64,000 nt of DNA from Desulfopila_A sp964446655 (GTDB lineage: Bacteria; Desulfobacterota; Desulfobulbia; Desulfobulbales; Desulfocapsaceae). The position numbers were made by a program, and so were the translations under genes. This document shows, one piece after another, positions 19,320 through 27,237 of this stretch. The notes beneath the pieces were generated by a model, which worked only from the letters and a program-made list of their open reading frames with translations, was not told where the DNA came from and made no database searches. Positions within the stretch are counted from its first letter, which is position 1. The number at the start of each line of letters is the position of its first letter. The stretch is from contig CAYUPL010000003.1 of the NCBI GenBank assembly GCA_964446655.1, positions 1 through 64,000 of the forward strand, in the 5' to 3' direction.

Positions 19320-19358
19320 CTAGTAAATCAGTAATAATTCAATTCAACAAGAGATAAT

Positions 19359-20114
19359 ATGAGCACCATCGACCTTACCCTACAGATCTGGAGACAAAAA
19401 AACAGTGATGCTCTCGGGCTCCTGGAAAACTACACTCTTGCAAAAATTTCCACAGACATGTCATTTCTGGAAATGCTTGATGTGTTGAACGAAAAGCTCA
19501 CCCTGGAAGGAAAAGATCCGGTGGCCTTTGACCATGATTGTCGTGAAGGTATCTGCGGTATGTGTGGCGCCATGATCAATGGGGTTGCCCATGGACCGGA
19601 AAAAGAAACGACGCTATGTCAGCTGCACATGCGCCACTTTAAAACAGGCGATACTCTCGTTATTGAGCCTTTCAGGTCTCGCGCCTTTCCCATTCGGAAG
19701 GATCTGGTGATAGATCGTACCGCTTTCGATAAAATCATTCAGGCCGGCGGCTACGTTTCCGTCAATACCGGTGGTGCACCCGATGGCAATTCCATACCGG
19801 TACCATCACATCTTGCCGAACTGGCGATGGATGCTGCAGCCTGCATCGGCTGCGGCGCCTGTGTTGCCGGCTGTCCCAATGGAGCTGCCATGCTTTTTAC
19901 CAGCGCCAAAATATCTCAGCTTTGTCTTCTCCCACAAGGACACGCCGAAAGAAAGCTGCGTGCTCTTTCCATGGTGGAAACCATGGATAAGGAAGGATTT
20001 GGCAATTGTACCAACCTCAAAGAATGTGAGGCTGTTTGCCCGAAGAATATCTCCATCAGAAATATCGCCAGACTTAATCGAGAATTTGTCAAGGCGGTAC
20101 TTTCGGAAGGATGA
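19359..20114 (+). CDS. sdhB: Succinate dehydrogenase/fumarate reductase iron-sulfur subunit
   Basis: A 251-aa electron-transfer subunit. The N-terminal plant-ferredoxin-type [2Fe-2S] site is CREGICGMC with a later Cys (TTLCQLH). The C-terminal sites for [4Fe-4S] and [3Fe-4S] are CIGCGACVAGCPNGA and CTNLKECEAVCPKNI. It lies 39 nt after sdhA, and a hairpin region follows it. Confidence 0.95.
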   Translation: MSTIDLTLQIWRQKNSDALGLLENYTLAKISTDMSFLEMLDVLNEKLTLEGKDPVAFDHDCREGICGMCGAMINGVAHGPEKETTLCQLHMRHFKTGDTLVIEPFRSRAFPIRKDLVIDRTAFDKIIQAGGYVSVNTGGAPDGNSIPVPSHLAELAMDAAACIGCGACVAGCPNGAAMLFTSAKISQLCLLPQGHAERKLRALSMVETMDKEGFGNCTNLKECEAVCPKNISIRNIARLNREFVKAVLSEG

Positions 20115-20115
20115 T

Positions 20116-20157
20116 TCGTAAACTTATCCAGGCCTCTGTTTACGAAAAAGCAGAGGC
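20116..20157 (+). promoter_or_regulatory. Two mutually exclusive hairpins between sdhB and the reductase gene
   Basis: Hairpin A pairs 20116-20123 with 20138-20145 (8 bp, perfect). Hairpin B pairs 20132-20138 with 20151-20157 (7 bp, perfect) and is followed by only TTT. They share sequence around 20138, so only one can form, an arrangement like an attenuator. No leader peptide is visible. Confidence 0.35.
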
Positions 20158-20174
20158 TTTGCCTGAATAAAGCC

Positions 20175-21233
20175 TTGCCCTCTTCCACTTCATCAGATAC
20201 GCACCACTTTGATGTTATTGTTGTCGGAGCCGGCCCAGCCGGGTTGACCTGCGCAACCAGATTGGCCCGCCATGGGGCAGCAGTTCTTCTCTTAGAAAGA
20301 AAAGAGCAGATCGGTGCAAAGGTATGTGCCGGTGGAATAACCTGGAGCGGACTTCTCCAGACAGTTCCGGAGATATTGATTGAGCGGTCTTTTCCGCAAC
20401 AACATGTCACATCTCGCCTGCAGAATATCTGTGTTTCTGAAGAAAAACCCATTATCGCCACTATTAACCGTAAAAGACTCGGCCGGTTTATGGCTGATAG
20501 AGCTATGCAATCCGGAGTTACTATAAAGACTGCAACTTCTCTCCGGCATATTTCTCCCAAAAAAATAACTGTATTGAACCATACAACTGGAAATTCAACT
20601 GATTTCAGTTGCGATTATCTGGTTGGAGCAGATGGGGCTTCCAGTGCGGTACGGCGTTATCTCGGCATAGCTGTACACAATATCGGCATTGGCATTAATT
20701 ATCAAATTAATGATGTATGCGATACCATGGAATGGCATCTGGACAACAGATATTTTAAAAACGGATATGGCTGGATTTTTCCACATAGAGATTCTCTTTC
20801 CGTCGGCGCCTATCTTCCGCAGAGATCACTGACCGCGGTTCAATTACAACATAACCTGCATTGTTGGGCACGAACAAGAGGATTTGACCTTTCCAGGTAC
20901 AAATGCAGCGCTGGTTTGATTAATTTCGACTTTCAAGGATACTGTTTTGGAAGGTATTTCCTGATTGGAGATGCCGGCGGTTTTGCCTCCGCATTAACCG
21001 GCGAAGGTATTTATCCGGCAATTATTTCAGGAGAAGCTGCCGCAGATAAGATACTTTCTCCCCATTCAGATGCAGGCAAAATCAGACAACTCATCAGCAG
21101 ACAAAAAAAATTCAAGGCAATGGTCGGTGTCACGGCAAAAAACGAGGTTTTGGCACAATTTCTTGCAGAACTTGGTGTTCTTGGTCTGCGGACGAATGTA
21201 ATCTCCTTCACCATGCTTGAAATGAGCCACTAG
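20175..21233 (+). CDS. Geranylgeranyl-reductase-family FAD oxidoreductase
   Basis: A 352-residue flavoprotein. The N-terminal Rossmann motif VIVVGAGPAGLTCATRLARHG is followed by the LERKEQIGAKVCAGG segment and the DYLVGADGASS motif. The family-typical GDAGGFASALTGEGIYPAI closes the FAD site. Relatives saturate isoprenoid chains (quinone or lipid side chains). Position after sdhCAB hints at a role with menaquinone, but this is inference. The start is a TTG without a clear ribosome-binding site, so the N-terminus is uncertain by a few residues. Confidence 0.8.
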   Translation: MPSSTSSDTHHFDVIVVGAGPAGLTCATRLARHGAAVLLLERKEQIGAKVCAGGITWSGLLQTVPEILIERSFPQQHVTSRLQNICVSEEKPIIATINRKRLGRFMADRAMQSGVTIKTATSLRHISPKKITVLNHTTGNSTDFSCDYLVGADGASSAVRRYLGIAVHNIGIGINYQINDVCDTMEWHLDNRYFKNGYGWIFPHRDSLSVGAYLPQRSLTAVQLQHNLHCWARTRGFDLSRYKCSAGLINFDFQGYCFGRYFLIGDAGGFASALTGEGIYPAIISGEAAADKILSPHSDAGKIRQLISRQKKFKAMVGVTAKNEVLAQFLAELGVLGLRTNVISFTMLEMSH

Positions 21234-21357
21234 CCCGGATTTCTGATGAACATTGTGTCAATTTTTATGAGAAATGCTCGCAGCCCGAAAGTTGCATATA
21301 GAGACCATAACATTCTGAAATACAAACACATCGCGTATCTGAGAGCTGCGTTGGGGA

Positions 21358-21419
21358 AACAACAAAAAGGAGTAGTACCGGTGCCGGCCCGATAATACCC
21401 CTTTTTGTTGTTTTTTTTT
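21358..21419 (+). terminator. Strong terminator between convergent genes
   Basis: A 13-bp perfect stem (21358-21370 with 21400-21412) with an inner CCGG-type hairpin is followed by a run of T (21411-21419). It ends the plus-strand sdh/reductase transcript and may also act on the minus-strand metF transcript. Confidence 0.85.
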
Positions 21420-21435
21420 GAGGTGCTGTTCTTCG

Positions 21436-22371
21436 TTATGTTGTCAGCGCGGGTCGTGGATAAAGGCCTGCCTCCTCCACTATTTCCGGTACTTTTTCCT
21501 CCCACTCGATGGCCATGATATGAAATCCGGCCACCCCTTCAACCTCTTTGAGTCGCTGAATGGTTTCAATAGCAAATTTCACTCCCTCAGCAGCCTGTTT
21601 GTTTTTTTCTACTCCGGCTAATCTATCAATCAGATCATCCGGCACATCCATACCGGGAACAGCTCGTCTCATATATTTTGCCATACCAAGTGAGCGCATG
21701 GGGGTTATGCCGGCAAGAATATATACCTCTTTATGCAACCCTCGCTCTCTGACGCCGGCCATCCATTTTTCAAACTTTGGAACGTTATAGATGCATTGTG
21801 TTTGGATAAATTCGGCACCGCAGGCAATTTTTTTTGCCAATCGAGGAACCCGGATTTTGAAAGGGTCGGCAAATGGATTCGCTGCAGCTCCCACAAAAAA
21901 CTTGGGTGGCTCTTTAATTTCATCTCCTGAAAGAAATTTTCCCTGATCCCGCATCAGTCTTACAGTCTGGAGCAACTGCATAGAGTCAAGATCAAATACA
22001 TTCTGAGCCTGAGGGTTGTCGCCAAAGCTTTGGTGATCTCCTGAAAGACAGAGCACATTGTTGATACCAAATGATGCTGCTCCAAGCAGATCACTCTGCA
22101 AGGCGATTCTGTTTCGGTCTCGAACGACCATCTGTAAAACAGGGTCAAGGCCAAGCTGTTTCAGGTGCACACATGCTGCCAGGCTGCAGAGGCGAGTTAC
22201 AGAGGTCTGGTTATCGGTTATATTGATAGAATCAACGTGATCTTTTATCAATTGGCCTTTTTCTATTATTCCCTGAGCAGAACTTGAGCGAGGAGGACCA
22301 CATTCACTGGTGACTGCCAGTTGTCCGCTTTTCAGAACTTTTTCGAGTTTGCTGTCTGTAGTTAATTCCAC
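21436..22371 (-). CDS. metF: Methylenetetrahydrofolate reductase MetF
   Basis: Reduces 5,10-methylene-THF to 5-methyl-THF, the last step of the methyl branch of the Wood-Ljungdahl pathway. The 311-residue TIM barrel shows SECGPPR, the INITDNQ segment, LCLSGDH, and FIQTQCIYNV of the MetF family. It starts at a GTG at 22371, two nt after the metV stop, with GGAGG inside the metV end. This points to translational coupling and a MetV-MetF complex. Such short MetF proteins take electrons through partner proteins rather than NAD(P)H directly in several acetogens. Confidence 0.94.
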   Translation of the reverse strand: MELTTDSKLEKVLKSGQLAVTSECGPPRSSSAQGIIEKGQLIKDHVDSINITDNQTSVTRLCSLAACVHLKQLGLDPVLQMVVRDRNRIALQSDLLGAASFGINNVLCLSGDHQSFGDNPQAQNVFDLDSMQLLQTVRLMRDQGKFLSGDEIKEPPKFFVGAAANPFADPFKIRVPRLAKKIACGAEFIQTQCIYNVPKFEKWMAGVRERGLHKEVYILAGITPMRSLGMAKYMRRAVPGMDVPDDLIDRLAGVEKNKQAAEGVKFAIETIQRLKEVEGVAGFHIMAIEWEEKVPEIVEEAGLYPRPALTT

Positions 22372-22373
22372 TG

Positions 22374-23036
22374 TTAGAAATCCTCCAGTTTAAATGATCG
22401 TGGCCCACCTGCTCTATCTTTCGACCAGTCTTTGACAGGTGCAACCTTTTCATAATCATCTAACTTCCCCAGTGCTTCAAGACGGTCTATAACTAACTGC
22501 CAGGCACAATCAATATCTTTTGAAATCTCGCATTTCCCATTAGAGGAACCGCCACAGGGCCCGTTGAACAGACGTTTACAACACCTGCTCACCGGACATA
22601 CCCCGCCGGTTACACCAAGGACGCAGTCTCCACACGCTTGGCATTTTTCCGTATAGTGCCCTTTGGCGATGACATCTCCTAAAAAGGTAGTATTTAAAGC
22701 AGGATAAATCGGAAGTTTGGCGTATTTTGTGGCCATAAACTGCACACCTATACCACAAGCAAGACTGAGCACAGCTTCTGAACCTTCCAGTAATTCCCTG
22801 TCTGAATCAAAAAACTCGTGTTCACATTGTCTTTCTATACCACCATCAACAATATCAATTTCCACGTTATCCTGAGTGGCGCGCATCCGCAAAAGAGAAG
22901 CAAGTATTTCGGCTTCCTTATTGCCGCCCTGGTGACAAACAGCGACACAGGTATTGCAGCCAAATACCGTTAACTGTTTGTGACTCTTAACCATCTCCCA
23001 TATTTCATCAAATGGTTTCTGCTCACCTACAATCAT
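22374..23036 (-). CDS. metV: MetV, zinc/iron-sulfur partner of MetF
   Basis: A 220-residue protein of the methylene-THF reductase C-terminal-domain family (MetV). It has cysteine pairs FGCNTCVAVCHQGG near residues 25-38. A Cys-rich centre (CQACGDCVLGVTGGVCPVSRCC, then FNGPCGGSSNGKCE) binds zinc and/or [4Fe-4S]. In acetogens MetV bridges MetF to Hdr/Mvh electron modules, and the order hdrA-mvhD-metV-metF here fits that. AAAGGAG lies about 10 nt upstream of the ATG. Confidence 0.9.
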   Translation of the reverse strand: MIVGEQKPFDEIWEMVKSHKQLTVFGCNTCVAVCHQGGNKEAEILASLLRMRATQDNVEIDIVDGGIERQCEHEFFDSDRELLEGSEAVLSLACGIGVQFMATKYAKLPIYPALNTTFLGDVIAKGHYTEKCQACGDCVLGVTGGVCPVSRCCKRLFNGPCGGSSNGKCEISKDIDCAWQLVIDRLEALGKLDDYEKVAPVKDWSKDRAGGPRSFKLEDF

Positions 23037-23079
23037 AGTTGATGTACTCCTTTATTGGATAGAGCATGTGTTAAAAGCG

Positions 23080-23598
23080 TTAAACCTCTTCCATATTCTT
23101 ATGTTGCTTTTCTGTTTTTTTTTGCAAAACGATTGAGATAGGGGAAGGCCCGAGTTTAGTTATTTTTTCGGTGAATTCAGTGCATATTTCGGCCCACCTG
23201 GGACCCATTGCAGCTGAGAGATTGAAAAACTGCAGCCTTTCGCTATCAAGTCCTACGGTTTGAAGAAGTTTGTGTACCCTCTTCACTCTGTTTTTGGCGT
23301 TGAGATTTCCTTCCAGGAAATGACATTGTCCTTCCAGTCAGCCGGCGACAAAAACGCCGTCAACACCTCTTTCGAAGGCCCTCAGGAGATATGACTGGTC
23401 AAGTTTGCCGGTACAGGGAAGTCGTATGACTTTGACATTATATGGGTATGTCAATCGCATTACTCCAGCGAGATCGGCAGCAGCAAAGGCACAGTAATGA
23501 CAGGCAAATGCGAGGATATTAGGTTGCCATCCTTCTGGGACTTGCGCAGGCTTTTCAGGGCTGGTTCTCTTTTCAGTTTTCTCATCGCCAGGTGACAT
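23080..23598 (-). CDS. mvhD: MvhD/FrhD-type iron-sulfur subunit with predicted selenocysteine
   Basis: Two reading frames, 23341-23598 and 23080-23337, are in the same phase and separated only by a TGA at 23338-23340. Together they give a complete 172-residue MvhD protein. The N-terminal half has CHYC and the RLPCTGKLD motif. The text around the TGA reads GVFVAG-TGA-LEGQCHFLEGN, and MvhD proteins have Cys at exactly this place (GVFVGGCHLGDCHY in methanogens). So UGA most likely encodes selenocysteine. A bacterial SECIS-like hairpin starts 16 nt after the TGA (23305-23321). MvhD hands electrons to HdrA through a [2Fe-2S] cluster. The start at 23598 has AAGGGGAT upstream and lies 24 nt after hdrA. 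Gene callers will split it. Confidence 0.88.
23305..23321 (-). promoter_or_regulatory. Predicted bacterial SECIS element in mvhD
   Basis: A perfect 6-bp stem (ATTTCC/GGAAAT) with a 5-nt loop TGGAA lies 16 nt after the UGA codon. Distance, small loop and a G among the first two loop bases fit the bacterial SECIS pattern recognised by SelB. Confidence 0.7.
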
Positions 23599-23622
23599 TA
23601 GCTCAGGATCCCCTTTTTATTA

Positions 23623-26600
23623 TCAGTCATTGGTTGTGGCAGCGTCTATCATGGCCTTAATCTGGTCATCTCTGAAATAGTTGACCTGAAAAGCCTTCGC
23701 AGGACAGACCCCGGCACATATGCCGCATCCGGTACATTTTATTTCATTGTGGCTTATGCGGCCTTCTTCGTCTATATATGGCGACCCAAAAGGGCAGGCA
23801 CGGAAACATGCCAGACAAGACATGCAAATCTCTCTATTATGTTTTGAAATAATACCGGATACCGTCAGCTTCTCGTGCGAAAGCAATGCTCCTACCCTGC
23901 CTGCCGCCGCCATTGCCTGGCTTATTGTCTCTTCTATATTTTTAGGTGCGTGAGCAAGCCCTGCGAGAAAATACCCTTCACTGGGAAAATCAACCGGGCG
24001 GAGCTTAACGTGTGCTTCGAGGAAGAAACCATCAACATTACAGGTCAGTTTATAGATCTTTGCTATTTGTTCAACGTCCGGGTGTGGTCGCAAGCCCGTG
24101 GACAGTACGACATAATCGGCCCTTACTTCAACTTCTCTCCCGAGGATAGTATCGTTAAAACGTACTTTTATTGACTTTTCCTCAAGTGTTACATTTGGCT
24201 TATCTTCCGGTGTGTAGAGAAAGAACAGTACCCCAAGGTCACGTGCTTTCTTGTAATATTTTTCTTTGAGCCCATAGGCCCTCATATCCCTGTAAAGAAT
24301 GACAACCCGGGTCTCGGGAGAACGCTCTTTAACGGCAATGCTGTTTTTCAATGCATCCTGGCAGCATATCCTGGAACAATAATTATCAGGCTCTTCACGA
24401 GAGCCGACGCATTGGACCATAACAATGGTATCACTTGAAGAGATGCCCGAGGTTTGGAGAATATCTTCAAATTCTCTCTGGGTCACTATCTTTTCGGATT
24501 GTTGATAATCATATTCATGCGGAGTGTATTCTACGCCTCCTGTTGTTATGAGTACAGCTCCATGCTTTACTATCTGGCCGTTATCAAGTTTTGTTTCGAA
24601 ATTACCGACAAATCCGTCGGTATCGCTCACAGATGTTCCCAGATGAAGGCTGATTGCCGGGTGATTCTCCACCTTCTCTATAGTTTCTAAAAGGTGCTTT
24701 TGGATATCATCACCTTCGAGGTTATATCTGACTTTACGTAGAAGTCCACCAAGTTCCGGCTCTTTTTCAATCAGATACACCCCATAGCCCTGGTCAGCCA
24801 GAGAAAGTGAGGCCGTCAAACCTGCCAAACCACCACCAATGACCAACGCCGCATGGGTCACACCTACAGAATTGCTGGTAACAGGATCAAGAAGCCTTGT
24901 TTTGGCAATGGTCATGTTAACGATATCTATGGCTTTCTCTGTAGCTCTTGCATGATCATTGGAATGGCACCAAGAGCATTGCTCGCGAATATCAGCCAGT
25001 TCGAAAAGAAACTTGTTCAAACCCACTTCACGGATGGTATCCTGAAAAAGAGGGGAATGCGTTCGGGGAGTGCAGGACGCGACGACTACTCTGTTCAATC
25101 CTTTTTCATCTATAAGGTCCTTGATGCGCTGCTGCCCGTCAGGAGCACAGGCATAAAGAATGGTTTCAGCATGTGAAACGCCGCTTTCTCCGGCGGCTTC
25201 TTCGGCGACCTTCTGAACATCTACGGTTCCGGCTATATTGATACCGCAATGACAGACAATGACCCCTACTTTCGGTTCTTCACCGGAAATTTCTCGTTCC
25301 TGAGGAAGGATTACTTCTTCAACTTCGGTTCCCCTGCTGTCTCCAAGTAGAGCCATGGATGCGGCAGCAGAACCACTTCCCTGAATGACGGTTTCCGGAA
25401 TATCTTTGGGCCCCTGATAAATACCGGCGACGTAGATTCCATTACGGCTGGTCTCCACAGGATGCAGTTTTGACGTCTGGGCAAAGCCGTACTCATCACT
25501 TTCGATACCAAACACAGTTGCAAAATCCCGGGCATCCCGTGGTGGCTCAAAGCCTATGGAAAGTATAACCATATCAAATACTTCATGCACAAGATTGCCA
25601 TTATTGTCAACATAATGCAGCGTCAAATCTCCTGTTTCTGGATCTTCAACAACCTCGGAAATCATGGCTCTTTTATAGATTACTCCACTCTGGTTTTTGG
25701 CTTTATCGATGTATTTATCAAAATCCTTGCCAAAGGCTCGTACCTCCATATAAAAAATGGTTGCTTCCGCTTCCGGATCATGTTCTTTGGCAATGATTGA
25801 CTGTTTAGCTGCATACATACAGCAAACCGAAGAACACCAGGGATTGGAGTTGTGTTCATTCCTGGAACCGACACATTGAATCCAGGCAAGTCTTTTGGGG
25901 TGAGCTTTGTCTGAAGGACGCTCTACTGTTCCGCCACAGGGCCCTGAGGCGGATAGCAACCGTTCAAATTGCAGTGAGGTGACAACATTTTTGATACGGC
26001 CATAGCCATATTCGGCCAAAACTTCAGGTGAATAGGTTTTCAACCCGGGCGTCAGGATGATTGAGCCTACATGGATGTGATATTCCTTGTCGGTGTCTTC
26101 AAAGTTGATGGCGTTCGCATCACATACTTTTTCACATTTGCGACAGACACCCTTGGTAAGATACAAACAGTGTTCAGGGTCAATAGCCCGTGTATTCGGT
26201 ACTGCTTGCGGAAAAAGAGCGTAGATTGCCCGTCGTTTATCAAGACCCTGGTTGAAAGCATCCAGGACCCGACTGGGGCACTTTTCCTCGCAGGCACCAC
26301 ATCCGGTACATTTGTCCGGTTCAACATATCTGGCCTTTTGCTTGATTGTGGCGTTGAAGTCTCCTTCTTCTCCGTCGACTTTGGCGACAGAAGCCATGGT
26401 GTGCAGTTTGATATTTGGATGACGGCTGCTTTCAACCATCCTAGGCGATATCATACACATAGCACAATCACCGGTGGGAAAGGTCTTGTCCAGACTGGAC
26501 ATTGTCCCGCCGATGGAAGGGGCCTCGTCGATCAGGTGCACCAAAAGCCCGCTATTCGCCAGATCAAGTGAGGCCTGCATGCCTCCTATTCCTGAGCCGA

Positions 26601-26709
26601 CAACCAACACTGAACCCGTTCTGTCTTTTTTTTCTTGTCCTGGGGTAATCCTTGTCAAAACGAGATCCTCCTTCAGATCAGTTCCGACAATTCCACTATG
26701 CTGGGTCAT
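23623..26709 (-). CDS. hdrA: Large HdrA-like flavoprotein with two flavin domains
   Basis: A 1028-residue protein. The first half is an HdrA-like FAD module (GSGIGG at 38-43, FPTGDCAMCMISPRM) with a ferredoxin-type cluster site CTGCGACEEKCP near 133. The second half is a complete HdrA: GVIVCHCG near 482, VASCTPRTHSPLF, second FAD motif IGGGLAGL near 621, VQCVGSREE with clustered Cys, and a C-terminal 2x[4Fe-4S] domain (CMSCLACFRACP near 961, CTGCGICAGVCP near 991). HdrA proteins are the flavin-bifurcating core of Hdr complexes. The ATG at 26709 has GGTGAG at 6-7 nt; an upstream-extended frame is unlikely. It is first in the hdrA-mvhD-metV-metF unit. Confidence 0.92.
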   Translation of the reverse strand: MTQHSGIVGTDLKEDLVLTRITPGQEKKDRTGSVLVVGSGIGGMQASLDLANSGLLVHLIDEAPSIGGTMSSLDKTFPTGDCAMCMISPRMVESSRHPNIKLHTMASVAKVDGEEGDFNATIKQKARYVEPDKCTGCGACEEKCPSRVLDAFNQGLDKRRAIYALFPQAVPNTRAIDPEHCLYLTKGVCRKCEKVCDANAINFEDTDKEYHIHVGSIILTPGLKTYSPEVLAEYGYGRIKNVVTSLQFERLLSASGPCGGTVERPSDKAHPKRLAWIQCVGSRNEHNSNPWCSSVCCMYAAKQSIIAKEHDPEAEATIFYMEVRAFGKDFDKYIDKAKNQSGVIYKRAMISEVVEDPETGDLTLHYVDNNGNLVHEVFDMVILSIGFEPPRDARDFATVFGIESDEYGFAQTSKLHPVETSRNGIYVAGIYQGPKDIPETVIQGSGSAAASMALLGDSRGTEVEEVILPQEREISGEEPKVGVIVCHCGINIAGTVDVQKVAEEAAGESGVSHAETILYACAPDGQQRIKDLIDEKGLNRVVVASCTPRTHSPLFQDTIREVGLNKFLFELADIREQCSWCHSNDHARATEKAIDIVNMTIAKTRLLDPVTSNSVGVTHAALVIGGGLAGLTASLSLADQGYGVYLIEKEPELGGLLRKVRYNLEGDDIQKHLLETIEKVENHPAISLHLGTSVSDTDGFVGNFETKLDNGQIVKHGAVLITTGGVEYTPHEYDYQQSEKIVTQREFEDILQTSGISSSDTIVMVQCVGSREEPDNYCSRICCQDALKNSIAVKERSPETRVVILYRDMRAYGLKEKYYKKARDLGVLFFLYTPEDKPNVTLEEKSIKVRFNDTILGREVEVRADYVVLSTGLRPHPDVEQIAKIYKLTCNVDGFFLEAHVKLRPVDFPSEGYFLAGLAHAPKNIEETISQAMAAAGRVGALLSHEKLTVSGIISKHNREICMSCLACFRACPFGSPYIDEEGRISHNEIKCTGCGICAGVCPAKAFQVNYFRDDQIKAMIDAATTND

Positions 26710-27237
26710 TCTGAACTCACCAGCCTGAATGTGCCGGGTACTTCTCAGAATAATGCGATTAGAAGTAAAGCAGCCGTAACCCATACCTTCATGTTACTTC
26801 TTCCCCAACATCCACAGTCGATTGGTGTAAGCGAAGTTTCCATGCCGGTATAGTGTGCCGGTTCATCTTTTCTTGCCGGAAAGCAGTGGGTAAAAAAAGC
26901 CTCCAATAAAGAGATCAACAGAGTAAAGAGTGGATCATACAGTTTTTTTATTCCAGCAGAAAGAGTACCAGAATATTCAAAAGAGTGAAACTTTTTTTCA
27001 GTAAAATGCTAGCAATGTGTCTGCTTCTTCGTTTTATTTAGAGATAAGCATTGTTATGGTTTTCAATATTTATTATGATCATCACGTTGCTGGTAAAGGA
27101 AGTATAGGCACTGACACAGTATCGCAATATAATAGAATTCACTGCTCATTTGTATTGAGCCTAACGGGACGGCAAGGAGTAACAAACAGTAGAGTCAGAC
27201 ATTACAGTAAACCATAGCCAAAGGGAATTAATACTAT
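26710..27237. other. Divergent intergenic region between hdrA and the HdrC-like gene
   Basis: 528 bp, AT-rich, holding the promoters of both divergent units. The best plus-strand candidate is TTGTTA-17-TATGAT (27051-27079). A perfect TATAAT also occurs at 27128-27133 without a good -35. I see no gene or RNA. Confidence 0.5.
27051..27079 (+). promoter_or_regulatory. Possible sigma-70 promoter for the HdrC-HdrB unit
   Basis: TTGTTA (27051-27056), 17-nt spacer, TATGAT (27074-27079). The predicted leader to the ATG at 27238 would be about 150 nt. Confidence 0.3.

Noticed and set aside
25000..25010. CxxCH pattern (CSWCH) inside HdrA as a heme c site
   Set aside because: HdrA is cytoplasmic with no signal peptide, and this is the normal Cys-rich REQCSW region of the family.
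26071..26571. 166-codon plus-strand frame inside hdrA
   Set aside because: Antisense shadow of the well-supported hdrA gene.
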